From NCBI RefSeq assembly GCF_006439395.2, contig NZ_CP083950.1:4030001-4094000 (forward strand): 64,000 nt of DNA. The letters run 5' to 3'. Both the position numbers and the translations under genes were made by a program. How positions within the stretch are numbered: the first letter of the stretch is position 1; each line of letters opens with the position of its first letter. This DNA is from Mesorhizobium sp. B4-1-4. GTDB taxonomy: Bacteria; Pseudomonadota; Alphaproteobacteria; Rhizobiales; Rhizobiaceae. This document shows positions 41,296-49,428 of the stretch, piece by piece. The notes under the pieces are model-generated. The model did not search any database and was not told where the DNA came from. It saw only the letters and a list, made by a program, of their open reading frames with translations.

Positions 41296-43788
41296 ATGAA
41301 GCTGTCACCCATTGATGCGAGTTCCCGTCTTCTCGGACTCGTATGGCCCTTCGTCGCCGTCGTCCTCATCCAGGCGCTGGTGGCCAGCCTCAGCCTCTAC
41401 ACCCTTTCGGCGGTTCGTGCTTATGTCGGCGGCGAGAGCCAGTGGTCGAAGGGCCAAAAGCACGCTATCTATTTTCTCAGCCTCTATGCCGACACCGGCA
41501 ACGAGGACTTCTTCAGCGAGTATCGCGCGGCGATCGCCGTTCCGCTGGCTGATCGGTCGGCCCGCCTGGCACTCGAGCAATCTCAGCCCGATATCGAAGC
41601 CGCGAGCATCGGTTTCCTGCAGGGTGGAAATCACGTCGACGATGTCCCCGGAATGATCTGGCTGTTCCGGGATTTCCGTGGTTTCAGCTATCTCGATGCC
41701 GCCATCCGCCATTGGACGGCCGCCGACGCCATGATCCTCGCCATCCAGCGGCTCGGCGGCACGATGCACGAGACGCTGAGCAAGGGGCCGGCATCTTTGG
41801 CCGAGATCAGCGCCTGGAAAACGCAGATCCACCAGCTCGACCGTGAGATCAGCCCGCTTTCCAAGGCCTTCTCGGAAAGCCTCGGCGAAGGTTCGCGCTT
41901 CATCAAGATGCTGCTCACCTTTGCCAATCTCGTCACCGCCGCCTTGTTGATACTGCTTGCCGTGTGGCGCACGCGCAAACTGCTCGCGCAGCGTCAGGCC
42001 TTCCAGCTGGCGCTCAATACCGAACGCGAGCGCGCCCAGATCACCCTGGCTTCGATTGGCCAGGCCGTCATCAGCACCGGCCCTGACGGGCGGCTGGATT
42101 ACATGAACGCGGTTGCCGAGAAGCTGCTGGCTTGCCCGTTGGGCACAGCCAGGGGCAAGCCGATCGCATCCTTGTTTCGCCTGGTGGACAAGGACACCAG
42201 CTTTGAAGAATCGCAACTGGTCGAGCACCTTCTGGCCGGCGACCCGCGTCGTTCCAGCGCCCGTCCGCAATTGCTGCGGCGGCCGGACGGCTCCATTGTT
42301 CCCGTCGCGCTGACCGGCGCGCCCCTGCTCGTTTCCGGCGAAGTGGTCGGCGCGGTGCTCGCCTTCCACGACATGACGCGGGAAGAGGATTATATCGAGC
42401 GGCTTTCATGGCAGGCCTCGCATGACGCGCTGACCGGGCTCGCCAACCGGCGCGCTTTTGAAAGCCGGCTGGAAAGGACGATCGTCGACTTGCAGGGGCA
42501 GGCCCGGCAGCACGCCTTGATGTATCTCGATCTCGACCAGTTCAAGCTGGTCAACGATACCTGTGGCCATGCCGCCGGCGACCAGTTGCTGCGCCATATT
42601 TCCTCGGTGTTGACCAACGAATTGCGGTCCGGCGATGTGCTGGCCCGGCTGGGCGGCGACGAATTCGGCGTGCTGCTGATCGATTGCGAGGCCGGCACTG
42701 CGGCCGACATCGCCGAAAGGCTGCGCGCGGCCGTGCAGGATCTGCATTTTTCCTGGGATAACAGGCCCTTCAACACCAGTGTCAGTGTCGGCATGGTGCA
42801 GATCGCCAATGCGCAAGCGACGATCGAGGAGGTTCTGCGGGCCGCAGATGTCGCCTGCTACATGGCCAAGGAGAAAGGCCGCAACCGTGTCCAGATCCAC
42901 AGCGACGGCGACATGGCCTTGCGCGAGCGTTTTGGCGAGATGGCCTGGGTGCAGCGCCTGCACATCGCCCTGGAGCAAAATCGCTTCAGGCTTCATGCCC
43001 AGGAGATCTGGCCGCTCAACGACGACGTCGCCGAGGCTGGCGCGCATATCGAGATCCTGTTGCGGCTGACCGACGAAGACGGCAGCTTCGTCACCCCGCA
43101 GAGCTTCATTCCCGCGGCCGAGCGCTACGGCCTGATGCCGTCGATCGACCGCTGGGTGGTGCGCAACACGTTCCGCATTCTGGCCGCACGGCAAGCCGAT
43201 GCGCGCATGGCGCCGATCACTACATGCGCCATCAACCTTTCCGGAGCGACGTTCGGCGACGAAACGTTCCTCGATTTCCTGCGCGAGCAGTTCCTCGTCC
43301 ATCGCATTTCGCCTGCGATGATCTGCCTGGAGATCACCGAAACCAGCGCCATCGCCAATCTCACCAATGCCATGCGCTTCATTGCCGATCTGCGCGGTCT
43401 GGGCTGCCGTTTCGCGCTCGACGATTTCGGCTCCGGCATGTCGTCCTTCGCCTATCTGAAGCACCTGCCGGTCGACTATCTCAAGATCGACGGCAGCTTC
43501 GTCAAGGACATGCTAGACGACCGCATCGACCGCGCCATGGTCGAGATGATCCATCACATCGGCAAGGTCATGGGCAAGCGCACCATCGCCGAGTTCGTCG
43601 AAAGCGACGGCATCGTCGCGGCCCTGAGGACGATCGGCGTCGACTATGCCCAGGGCTATGGGATCGCCAGGCCACAGCCTTTCGACAGCTCGACGGTGCT
43701 GCGCGGCCCGGACATCGCTTCAGCCGCGGCGGCTGCGGCAGATCCGTGGGCCGATCTAGCGCAGAAACTGCACCGCAGAGCCGGCTGA
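41296..43788 (+). CDS. Membrane GGDEF-EAL protein with PAS domain
   Basis: An 830-residue cyclic-di-GMP enzyme. A membrane helix near residues 15-35, an extracytoplasmic sensor of about 170 residues and a second helix (LTFANLVTAALLILLAVW) are followed by a PAS domain (LASIGQAVISTGPDGRLDYM), a GGDEF domain with intact LARLGGDEFGV near residue 452 and an intact inhibitory RxxD (RSGD), and an EAL domain in which the motif is EIL (AHIEILLRL) near residue 582, with FALDDFGSGMSSFAYLKHLP and DYLKIDGSFVKD retained. The protein may make and degrade the signal. The start ATG has GAGGA upstream. Confidence 0.94.
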   Translation: MKLSPIDASSRLLGLVWPFVAVVLIQALVASLSLYTLSAVRAYVGGESQWSKGQKHAIYFLSLYADTGNEDFFSEYRAAIAVPLADRSARLALEQSQPDIEAASIGFLQGGNHVDDVPGMIWLFRDFRGFSYLDAAIRHWTAADAMILAIQRLGGTMHETLSKGPASLAEISAWKTQIHQLDREISPLSKAFSESLGEGSRFIKMLLTFANLVTAALLILLAVWRTRKLLAQRQAFQLALNTERERAQITLASIGQAVISTGPDGRLDYMNAVAEKLLACPLGTARGKPIASLFRLVDKDTSFEESQLVEHLLAGDPRRSSARPQLLRRPDGSIVPVALTGAPLLVSGEVVGAVLAFHDMTREEDYIERLSWQASHDALTGLANRRAFESRLERTIVDLQGQARQHALMYLDLDQFKLVNDTCGHAAGDQLLRHISSVLTNELRSGDVLARLGGDEFGVLLIDCEAGTAADIAERLRAAVQDLHFSWDNRPFNTSVSVGMVQIANAQATIEEVLRAADVACYMAKEKGRNRVQIHSDGDMALRERFGEMAWVQRLHIALEQNRFRLHAQEIWPLNDDVAEAGAHIEILLRLTDEDGSFVTPQSFIPAAERYGLMPSIDRWVVRNTFRILAARQADARMAPITTCAINLSGATFGDETFLDFLREQFLVHRISPAMICLEITETSAIANLTNAMRFIADLRGLGCRFALDDFGSGMSSFAYLKHLPVDYLKIDGSFVKDMLDDRIDRAMVEMIHHIGKVMGKRTIAEFVESDGIVAALRTIGVDYAQGYGIARPQPFDSSTVLRGPDIASAAAAAADPWADLAQKLHRRAG

Positions 43789-43795
43789 AACCGCC

Positions 43796-44335
43796 TCAGG
43801 GCAGCCGCTCCAGCAAAATTGTCGCCGCGTCGTGATAGGCGGTACGCGTCACTTCACGGTAGCCGCACTTCCTCGCGACGTTCAACGAGGCGGTGTTTTC
43901 TGGATCGATGATGCAGACGGTCTTGGCCCGTCCGAACGTCTCCTCACCCCAGCCGTGCACGCGGCTGACGATTTCGGTGGCAAGGCCGGTGCCATGGGCG
44001 GCCGGAGCCAATGCCCACCCCGCTTCGGGAATGCCTTCGATCGACGGTTCGATATCACGCTTCAGGTCGTGGAACCCGGCCTCGCCTATGAAACGGCCGG
44101 TCGCCTTCTCCTCGACGGCCCAGAAGCCGTAGCCGAGCAGCGACCACAGGCCGGCGTGACGCAGGAAGCGCATCCAGCTTTCCTCGCGTGTGCGCGGCTT
44201 GCCGCCGATGAAGCGGGTGACGACCGGGTCGACCCACATCGCCGCATAGGCGTCGAAATCCTCCAGCCGGTGTGCCCTTAGAATGGTTCGCTGCGTCTCG
44301 ATCACGGGGGCAACGGTCGCTTGCGGATTGTCCAT
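43796..44335 (-). CDS. GNAT acetyltransferase (RimJ/RimL-like)
   Basis: A 179-residue acetyltransferase of the type that modifies protein N-termini or small amines. Seen are VIETQRTILRAHRLEDFDAY, GYGFWAVEEKATGRFIGEAG, AGWALAPAAHGTGLATEIVS (acetyl-CoA loop) and IDPENTASLNVARKCGYREV, the classic RimJ/RimL C-terminal motif. The start ATG 44335 has a GGAGG 6 nt upstream. Substrate unknown. Confidence 0.9.
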   Translation of the reverse strand: MDNPQATVAPVIETQRTILRAHRLEDFDAYAAMWVDPVVTRFIGGKPRTREESWMRFLRHAGLWSLLGYGFWAVEEKATGRFIGEAGFHDLKRDIEPSIEGIPEAGWALAPAAHGTGLATEIVSRVHGWGEETFGRAKTVCIIDPENTASLNVARKCGYREVTRTAYHDAATILLERLP

Positions 44336-44620
44336 GAATTGCCTCCTGATGTTGCCCGCGCTTAGCAAATCGCCCCCGGTGTGCAAGGGCCAGCGCGACA
44401 CGCGCCATCATCCAGGGGCGTGCAATATTCCACGGTGACCTGAGCCGAACTTCAGCCGTGCCAGGCCATATTCGTGGAGACGCCGGCGCGCTGCAATTCG
44501 TCCAGCCTGCTTTGGCATGGGATTTCCCGTCAAGGATGGTACCGTCGCGGCATACCGATTTAGCTATGCGGCCGGCGGATCTCTCTCGCAAGCGGCGCCG
44601 TTCGAGCAAAGGGAAAGAGC

Positions 44621-45076
44621 ATGGACACGACCGATCTCGTGCTGGCAATCGTCCATCATCTGCTGGTGTTTTCCCTGGCGGGGATCATCGGCGCAGAATT
44701 CGTGCTGATCCGTGGCGACTTGCCCGCCGCGACGCTCAAGCGGCTCGCCGGCATCGACCGCCACTACGGCGCCATCGCCGCACTCATCATCATCGTCGGC
44801 ATCGGCCGCGTCGTCTGGGGCCTCAAGGGCTGGGAATTCTACGTCCACAACTGGGTGTTCTGGGCCAAGATGGCGGCGTTTGCGATCGTCGGCCTGCTGT
44901 CGATCATTCCCACCGTGCGCTTCATTTCCTGGAACAGGCAAGCCAGCGCCAACCCTTCCTTTGCCGTGCCGGCGAGCGAACTGGCCTCGGTGAAGACCTA
45001 TGTCCGCGCCGAGGCGTCGGTCTTCCTGCTGATCCCGGTCTTCGCGGCTGCGATGGCGCGCGGTTACGGCTATTGA
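44621..45076 (+). CDS. DUF2214 family membrane protein
   Basis: A 151-residue protein with four hydrophobic segments: LVLAIVHHLLVFSLAGIIGA, IAALIIIVGIGRVVWGLKG, WVFWAKMAAFAIVGLLSIIP and FLLIPVFAAAMARGYGY, with the family's RLAGIDRHYG after the first. DUF2214 proteins have no defined function. The 3' end overlaps the converging nth gene by 7 nt. Confidence 0.85.
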   Translation: MDTTDLVLAIVHHLLVFSLAGIIGAEFVLIRGDLPAATLKRLAGIDRHYGAIAALIIIVGIGRVVWGLKGWEFYVHNWVFWAKMAAFAIVGLLSIIPTVRFISWNRQASANPSFAVPASELASVKTYVRAEASVFLLIPVFAAAMARGYGY

Positions 45077-45876
45077 TCCTCGGCGGCCACTGTCTCCAGC
45101 GGAGCGATCGGCACCAGGGGTGCCGGAATGCTGGTGGTCTTCTCCTGCGCCTTGCAGATATCGGCGATGACGCAGGCTGGGCAATCCGGCTTGCGCGCCT
45201 TGCAGACGTAGCGGCCATGCAGGATCAGCCAGTGATGCGCGTGGCGCATATATTCCTCCGGGATGATCTTCAGCAGGCCGTGCTCGACCTGTTCCGGCGT
45301 CTTGCCGGGCGCCAGGCCAAGCCGGTTGCCGATGCGGAAAATATGCGTGTCGACCGCCATCGTGTGCTGGCCGAACGCCATGTTGAGCACGACATTGGCG
45401 GTCTTGCGCCCGACCCCCGGCAGCTTGACCAGTTCATCGCGGTTATCAGGCACCTCGCCGCCATGGTCACGGATCAGCGCCTCCGATAGTGCGAGGACGT
45501 TCTTGGCCTTGTTGCGCCAGAGCCCGATGGTCCTGATATGGTCGCCGACCTTGGCTTCACCGAGCGCCAGCATCTTTTGCGGCGTGTCGGCAAGCTTGAA
45601 CAGCGCCCGCGTCGCCTTGTTGACGCCGGCATCGGTGGCTTGCGCCGAAAGCACCACCGCCACCAGAAGCGTGAAGGCGTTGATGTGTTCGAGTTCGGCC
45701 TTCGGCTCCGGCCGCTGCACCGAAAAGCGCCGGAAAATCTCATGCACCTCGGCCGGGCTATAGAGCGACCTGGACCGCATTGGCCTGGGGCGCGGCTTGG
45801 CGTTCGAGCCGTCACGCCGTCCGGCCGGCTGCTCTTTTTTGGGCATTGAAGACTCTTTGGACTTGGGGCTCGCCAT
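45070..45876 (-). CDS. nth: Endonuclease III
   Basis: DNA glycosylase/AP lyase for oxidised pyrimidines, 268 residues. Seen are the helix-hairpin-helix and catalytic Lys (KLPGVGRKTANVVLNMAFG), catalytic Asp (VDTHIFRIGNRLGL) and the 4Fe-4S loop C-x6-C-x2-C-x5-C (CKARKPDCPACVIADIC) near the C-terminus. A basic N-terminal extension is normal in rhizobia. I chose ATG 45876, with AGGAAGGG upstream; the longer start at 45900 would overlap the divergent gene's ATG. Confidence 0.95.
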   Translation of the reverse strand: MASPKSKESSMPKKEQPAGRRDGSNAKPRPRPMRSRSLYSPAEVHEIFRRFSVQRPEPKAELEHINAFTLLVAVVLSAQATDAGVNKATRALFKLADTPQKMLALGEAKVGDHIRTIGLWRNKAKNVLALSEALIRDHGGEVPDNRDELVKLPGVGRKTANVVLNMAFGQHTMAVDTHIFRIGNRLGLAPGKTPEQVEHGLLKIIPEEYMRHAHHWLILHGRYVCKARKPDCPACVIADICKAQEKTTSIPAPLVPIAPLETVAAEDQ

Positions 45877-45898
45877 TCCCTTCCTATAATATTCAGTC
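45862..45898 (+). promoter_or_regulatory. Probable promoter of the DUF2244 gene
   Basis: CTTGGG at 45862-45867, an 18-base spacer and a perfect TATAAT at 45886-45891. Transcription would begin near 45898, at the start codon 45899, so the mRNA may be leaderless; there is no ribosome-binding site before this ATG. The same AT-rich block (ATTATA on the other strand) could also serve nth. Inferred from sequence only. Confidence 0.45.
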
Positions 45899-46393
45899 AT
45901 GAGCGAAACAAACGCCTCATTTCAGGCCGACGAGCCATTCTTTCATGCGTTGCTGACACCACACCGGTCGCTGGGCAGGACAGGCTTCTTCGTTCTGATG
46001 GGCGCCCTGCTGTTCGGCTGGCTGGTGACAGGCGCGTTTTTCCTGTCACGCGGTGCCTGGCCGGTGTTCGGCTTCTTCGGCCTCGACGTGGTCGCCGTCT
46101 ACATCGCCTTTCGTGTCAACTACCGGGCCGCCCGCGCCCGCGAAGAGGTTTCGGTCTCCCGCACCAGCCTCGATATCCGCAAGACGGATCCTTCGGGGAA
46201 ATCGGAAGCGCATCGCTTCAACCCGTTCTGGGCGCGGTTTTCGGTCGCCCGGCACGCGGAAATCGGCATCACCAGGATGACGGTGGAAGCACAAGGCCAG
46301 AACGTGGCGATCGGCGGCTTTCTCGATCCCGACTCCCGCGAAAGCTTTGCCACCGCGTTTTCGCGGGCGCTGGCGACCGCCAAGACGCGCTGA
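45899..46393 (+). CDS. DUF2244 domain membrane protein
   Basis: A 164-residue protein with two membrane segments (GFFVLMGALLFGWLVTGAFF and PVFGFFGLDVVAVYIAFRVN) followed by a soluble C-terminal part with RFNPFWARFSVARHAEIGIT and VAIGGFLDPDSRESFATAFS. This is the DUF2244 arrangement found next to nth in many alphaproteobacteria; its function is unknown. It is divergent from nth. Confidence 0.88.
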   Translation: MSETNASFQADEPFFHALLTPHRSLGRTGFFVLMGALLFGWLVTGAFFLSRGAWPVFGFFGLDVVAVYIAFRVNYRAARAREEVSVSRTSLDIRKTDPSGKSEAHRFNPFWARFSVARHAEIGITRMTVEAQGQNVAIGGFLDPDSRESFATAFSRALATAKTR

Positions 46394-46437
46394 ACCGACC
46401 TTTTCCGAAACCGGTTCCCGTTTTTCGGAATGACGCC

Positions 46438-47253
46438 CTAAAAGCGATACCGCAGGAGTCTGCCGATCTTGCGCAACGCCGGAATGTGTTTCCAAAGGCG
46501 GACGAACAGTTTGGCTGACCAGCCCATGCGGGCGGCGTGTTCGGGCTTGTAGGCGGAAATATCCTCGACGAACCGCAGCTTCGGGACCGCCCGTTCCAAC
46601 TCGTGCGGATCCTCTATGGACCAGTGGACCTCGGCGCCAGTCACCCTCAGGGCTGGATGGAGCCGAAGCAGCTTCAGCCCGAAACTGCTGTAGGCATCGA
46701 ACATCAGTTCGCCACTGGCAAGACGCGAAACAAGCCGCGAAAGCAGGCGGAGCCCTTCGTCGGCGGGGAGATAGGGCGTCAGCCCCTCTGCCACCACCAT
46801 GGCCGGACGGTTGCGGGGCACTTCGGCCAGCCAGCCGGGTTCGATCACCGACGAAGCGGTGAGATGATAGTGGTTTCGGGACGGGTAGAGTTTCCGCCTG
46901 AGTTCGATGACCTCCGGATAGTCGACATCGAACCAGTCCACGCCGACTGGCGGGGCGACACGGAAGATGCGCGTGTCAAGCCCGCAGCCCAGATGCAGCA
47001 CGATGGCACCAGGATTTCTGGCCAGGAAATCCTCGACACGGACGTCCAATGTCTTGGCCCGGATCGCCAGGCCGATGCCGAGATTGTCATCGACCTTGAG
47101 CCTGGAGAAATCATAATCGATCTTGCGCACCGCCTCGTCGGCGAAATGATCTTCCAGCAGCGAATTGGGCAGCCGGCTCTCCAGCGCCTTGCCGTAGAGC
47201 GTCATCAGCAAGGTTTCCTTTGCCCCGGTGAGATCTGTTTTTTCGCCAGCCAT
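46438..47253 (-). CDS. Class I SAM-dependent O-methyltransferase, LCMT-like
   Basis: A 271-residue methyltransferase of the leucine carboxyl methyltransferase/polyketide O-methyltransferase (Omt) superfamily. SAM motif I is IVLHLGCGLDTRIFRV near residue 83, followed by VDWFDVDYPEVIELRRKLYP (motif II) and MVVAEGLTPYLPADEGLRLL. The small-molecule or protein substrate is unknown. The start ATG 47253 has GAGG 6 nt upstream; longer in-frame starts lack a signal. Confidence 0.88.
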   Translation of the reverse strand: MAGEKTDLTGAKETLLMTLYGKALESRLPNSLLEDHFADEAVRKIDYDFSRLKVDDNLGIGLAIRAKTLDVRVEDFLARNPGAIVLHLGCGLDTRIFRVAPPVGVDWFDVDYPEVIELRRKLYPSRNHYHLTASSVIEPGWLAEVPRNRPAMVVAEGLTPYLPADEGLRLLSRLVSRLASGELMFDAYSSFGLKLLRLHPALRVTGAEVHWSIEDPHELERAVPKLRFVEDISAYKPEHAARMGWSAKLFVRLWKHIPALRKIGRLLRYRF

Positions 47254-47368
47254 CGCCGCCTCTTGGGCACGAAATGCGAGTCTATCTGGGCATGCGAGGC
47301 GAGAAGGCAAGTTTCGGGTGGCGATCGGCGCCCCAAGGGGCGATATTCCAGGCCAAGGAGACAGTTCC

Positions 47369-48247
47369 ATGAGCACACAGACAGCGGTCCTCAAAAAGGA
47401 CATCACGCCCGAAGGCAGCGATTATGAGATCGTTCGCCGTGCCATCGAGAAGATCAGCCTCGACTACCGTGATCAGCCATCGCTGGAAGAACTGGCTGAA
47501 GAGGTCGGCGAGACGCCGACCGGCCTGCAAAAACTCTTCACCCGCTGGGCCGGCCTTTCGCCAAAGGCCTTCCTGCAGGCGGTAACGCTGGACCACGCGC
47601 GCCGACTGCTCGATTCCGGCATGCCGCTGCTCGAAACCTCGTTCGAACTGGGCATGTCCGGTCCCGGCCGGCTGCATGACCTGTTCGTCACTCATGAAGC
47701 GATGTCGCCCGGCGACTACAAGACGCGCGGCGCGGGCCTGACTATCCGTTACGGCTATCACCCCTCGCCTTTCGGCACCGCCCTGATCATGGCCACCGAT
47801 CGCGGCCTTGCCGGCCTTGCCTTCAGCGACCCCGGCGAGGAGCGCGCCGCTTTCGCAGACATGTCCAGCCGCTGGCCGAACGCCCTCTATGTCGAGGATA
47901 TGGCCGCGACCGGTCCTTACGCCGCCCGCATTTTCGATCCGACGCTGTGGCGCCCCGACCAGCCGCTGCATGTCGTGATGATCGGCACCGACTTCCAGGT
48001 TCGTGTCTGGGAGGCGCTGCTCCGGATACCCATGGGCAAGGCTCGCACCTATTCCTCCATCGCCGCCAGCATCGGCGCGCCGAGCGCCAGCCGGGCCGTC
48101 GGCGCCGCCAATGGCGCCAACCCGCTATCTTTCGTCGTTCCCTGCCACCGCGCCATCGGCAAGTCAGGCGACCTCACCGGCTATCACTGGGGCCTGACCC
48201 GCAAGCGCGCCATCCTGGGCTGGGAAGCCGGGCAAGTGTCGTCCTGA
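47369..48247 (+). CDS. Ada-like AraC/methylated-DNA alkyltransferase
   Basis: A 292-residue protein with an AraC-type helix-turn-helix at residues about 20-115 (SLEELAEEVGETPTGLQKLF, LLETSFELGMSGPGRLHDLF) and a C-terminal O6-methylguanine transferase domain with FQVRVWEALLRIPMGKARTY, ASRAVGAANGANPLSFVVPC and the acceptor Cys in VVPCHRAIGKSGDLTGY. The N-terminal Ada phosphotriester zinc domain is missing. It would repair alkylated bases and may regulate the response. Start ATG has AAGGAG upstream. Confidence 0.94.
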   Translation: MSTQTAVLKKDITPEGSDYEIVRRAIEKISLDYRDQPSLEELAEEVGETPTGLQKLFTRWAGLSPKAFLQAVTLDHARRLLDSGMPLLETSFELGMSGPGRLHDLFVTHEAMSPGDYKTRGAGLTIRYGYHPSPFGTALIMATDRGLAGLAFSDPGEERAAFADMSSRWPNALYVEDMAATGPYAARIFDPTLWRPDQPLHVVMIGTDFQVRVWEALLRIPMGKARTYSSIAASIGAPSASRAVGAANGANPLSFVVPCHRAIGKSGDLTGYHWGLTRKRAILGWEAGQVSS

Positions 48248-48298
48248 AATATCGATTTTTGCTTCCACTTTGCTTCCACAGAGATATACCCGGCGATA

Positions 48299-48428
48299 GT
48301 ATTCGTTCGGGTCAGCCGGAATCGTCAACGGCACTCATACCGTTCAGGTCGACCTCACCGCCACCAAGTCGAGCGGCATCTTCCCAGCCGGCAAGTATCA
48401 GGGCATGGTCACAGTGCTGTGTGAGTGA
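48299..48428 (+). pseudogene. C-terminal fragment of a spore-coat-U/pilin-like protein
   Basis: The frame reads GIVNGTHTVQVDLTATKSSG and IFPAGKYQGMVTVLCE to a stop at 48428. The pattern of alternating beta-strand residues, PAGKYQGMVTV and a terminal CE matches the end of SCPU-type secreted fimbrial proteins. A stop codon at 48298 and no start indicate that only the tail remains. Confidence 0.4.
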
Positions 48429-48515
48429 CGCGGCAAATAGTGCTGGACCATTCGCGTGGTCTGGCGTCGAACGGCTTGGCAGGATAGCTTCCCGCATTCA
48501 GCAGGGAGGCACTTC

Positions 48516-49418
48516 TTGATTATCGTTGTCGGCTCGATCAACCTCGACCTTATCGCCAATGTCGACCGCTTGCCGAGCCCCGGCGAAACGGTGAGCGGTT
48601 CCGGCTTCACCACGGCGCCCGGCGGCAAGGGCGCCAACCAGGCGCTGGCCGCCGCGCGCGCCGGTGTCGCGGTGCGCATGGTCGGCGCCGTCGGCAAGGA
48701 CAATTTCGCCGCCGAGGCGCTGGCACTGCTGCGCGACGCCAAGGTCGACCTGTCGGGCGTGGGTGAAACCTTTGCGTCCACCGGCACGGCGCTGATCATG
48801 GTCGGCGACGACGGCGAGAACATCATCGCCGTGGTGCCCGGCGCCAACGCCTCCGTCGTGCCCGGCGACCTTTCCAAGACCTTTGTGAAAGAGGGGGACG
48901 TCGTGCTCCTGCAGCACGAGATTCCGCTGGCGACCATCGAAGCCGCACTCGACCAGGCAAGCGCGGCCGGCGCCGTCACGGTGCTCAACACCGCTCCGTT
49001 TCACGCCGAAGCGGCGGCCTTGCTCGGCAAGGCTGGCTACGTCGTAGCCAACGAGACGGAGTTCGACCTCTATGGCGAGGCGCTGGCGCTCGGCGGTCGC
49101 GACCGGGCGGCACGCATGCGCGATTTTGCCGGCAGGACGGGGCGCACCATCGTCGTCACACTCGGTGGCGATGGCGTGATGGCAGCAACGCCGACCGACT
49201 TCCTGACCGTCCCGGCAATGAAGATCACACCTGTCGACACGGTCGGCGCCGGCGACACCTTCTGCGGGTACTTCGCTGCCTGTCTCTCGTCCGGCCTTGC
49301 GCTTGACAAGGCGCTGGCACGCGCCGGCGCGGCCGGCTCGCTGGCCTGCCTGAAGCCTGGCGCCCAGCCGGCGATCCCGTTGGCCGCCGATGTCGACCAA
49401 GCCCTGAAATCCCATTGA
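48516..49418 (+). CDS. rbsK: Ribokinase
   Basis: PfkB-family ribokinase, 300 residues, phosphorylating ribose to ribose-5-phosphate. Seen are IIVVGSINLDLIANVDRLPS, the substrate-binding GGKGANQALAAARAG near residue 40 and the catalytic GAGDTFCGYFAACLSSGLA near residue 240, whose Asp is the base. The start is TTG 48516, six bases after GGAGG; there is no ATG nearby. It would use the ribose released by the nucleoside hydrolase at 52058. Confidence 0.93.
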   Translation: MIIVVGSINLDLIANVDRLPSPGETVSGSGFTTAPGGKGANQALAAARAGVAVRMVGAVGKDNFAAEALALLRDAKVDLSGVGETFASTGTALIMVGDDGENIIAVVPGANASVVPGDLSKTFVKEGDVVLLQHEIPLATIEAALDQASAAGAVTVLNTAPFHAEAAALLGKAGYVVANETEFDLYGEALALGGRDRAARMRDFAGRTGRTIVVTLGGDGVMAATPTDFLTVPAMKITPVDTVGAGDTFCGYFAACLSSGLALDKALARAGAAGSLACLKPGAQPAIPLAADVDQALKSH

Positions 49419-49428
49419 GATAAGAAAA

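Noticed and set aside
45070..45900. Longer nth starting at ATG 45900
   Set aside because: The start would overlap the divergent DUF2244 start codon and the promoter; ATG 45876 has a good ribosome-binding site.
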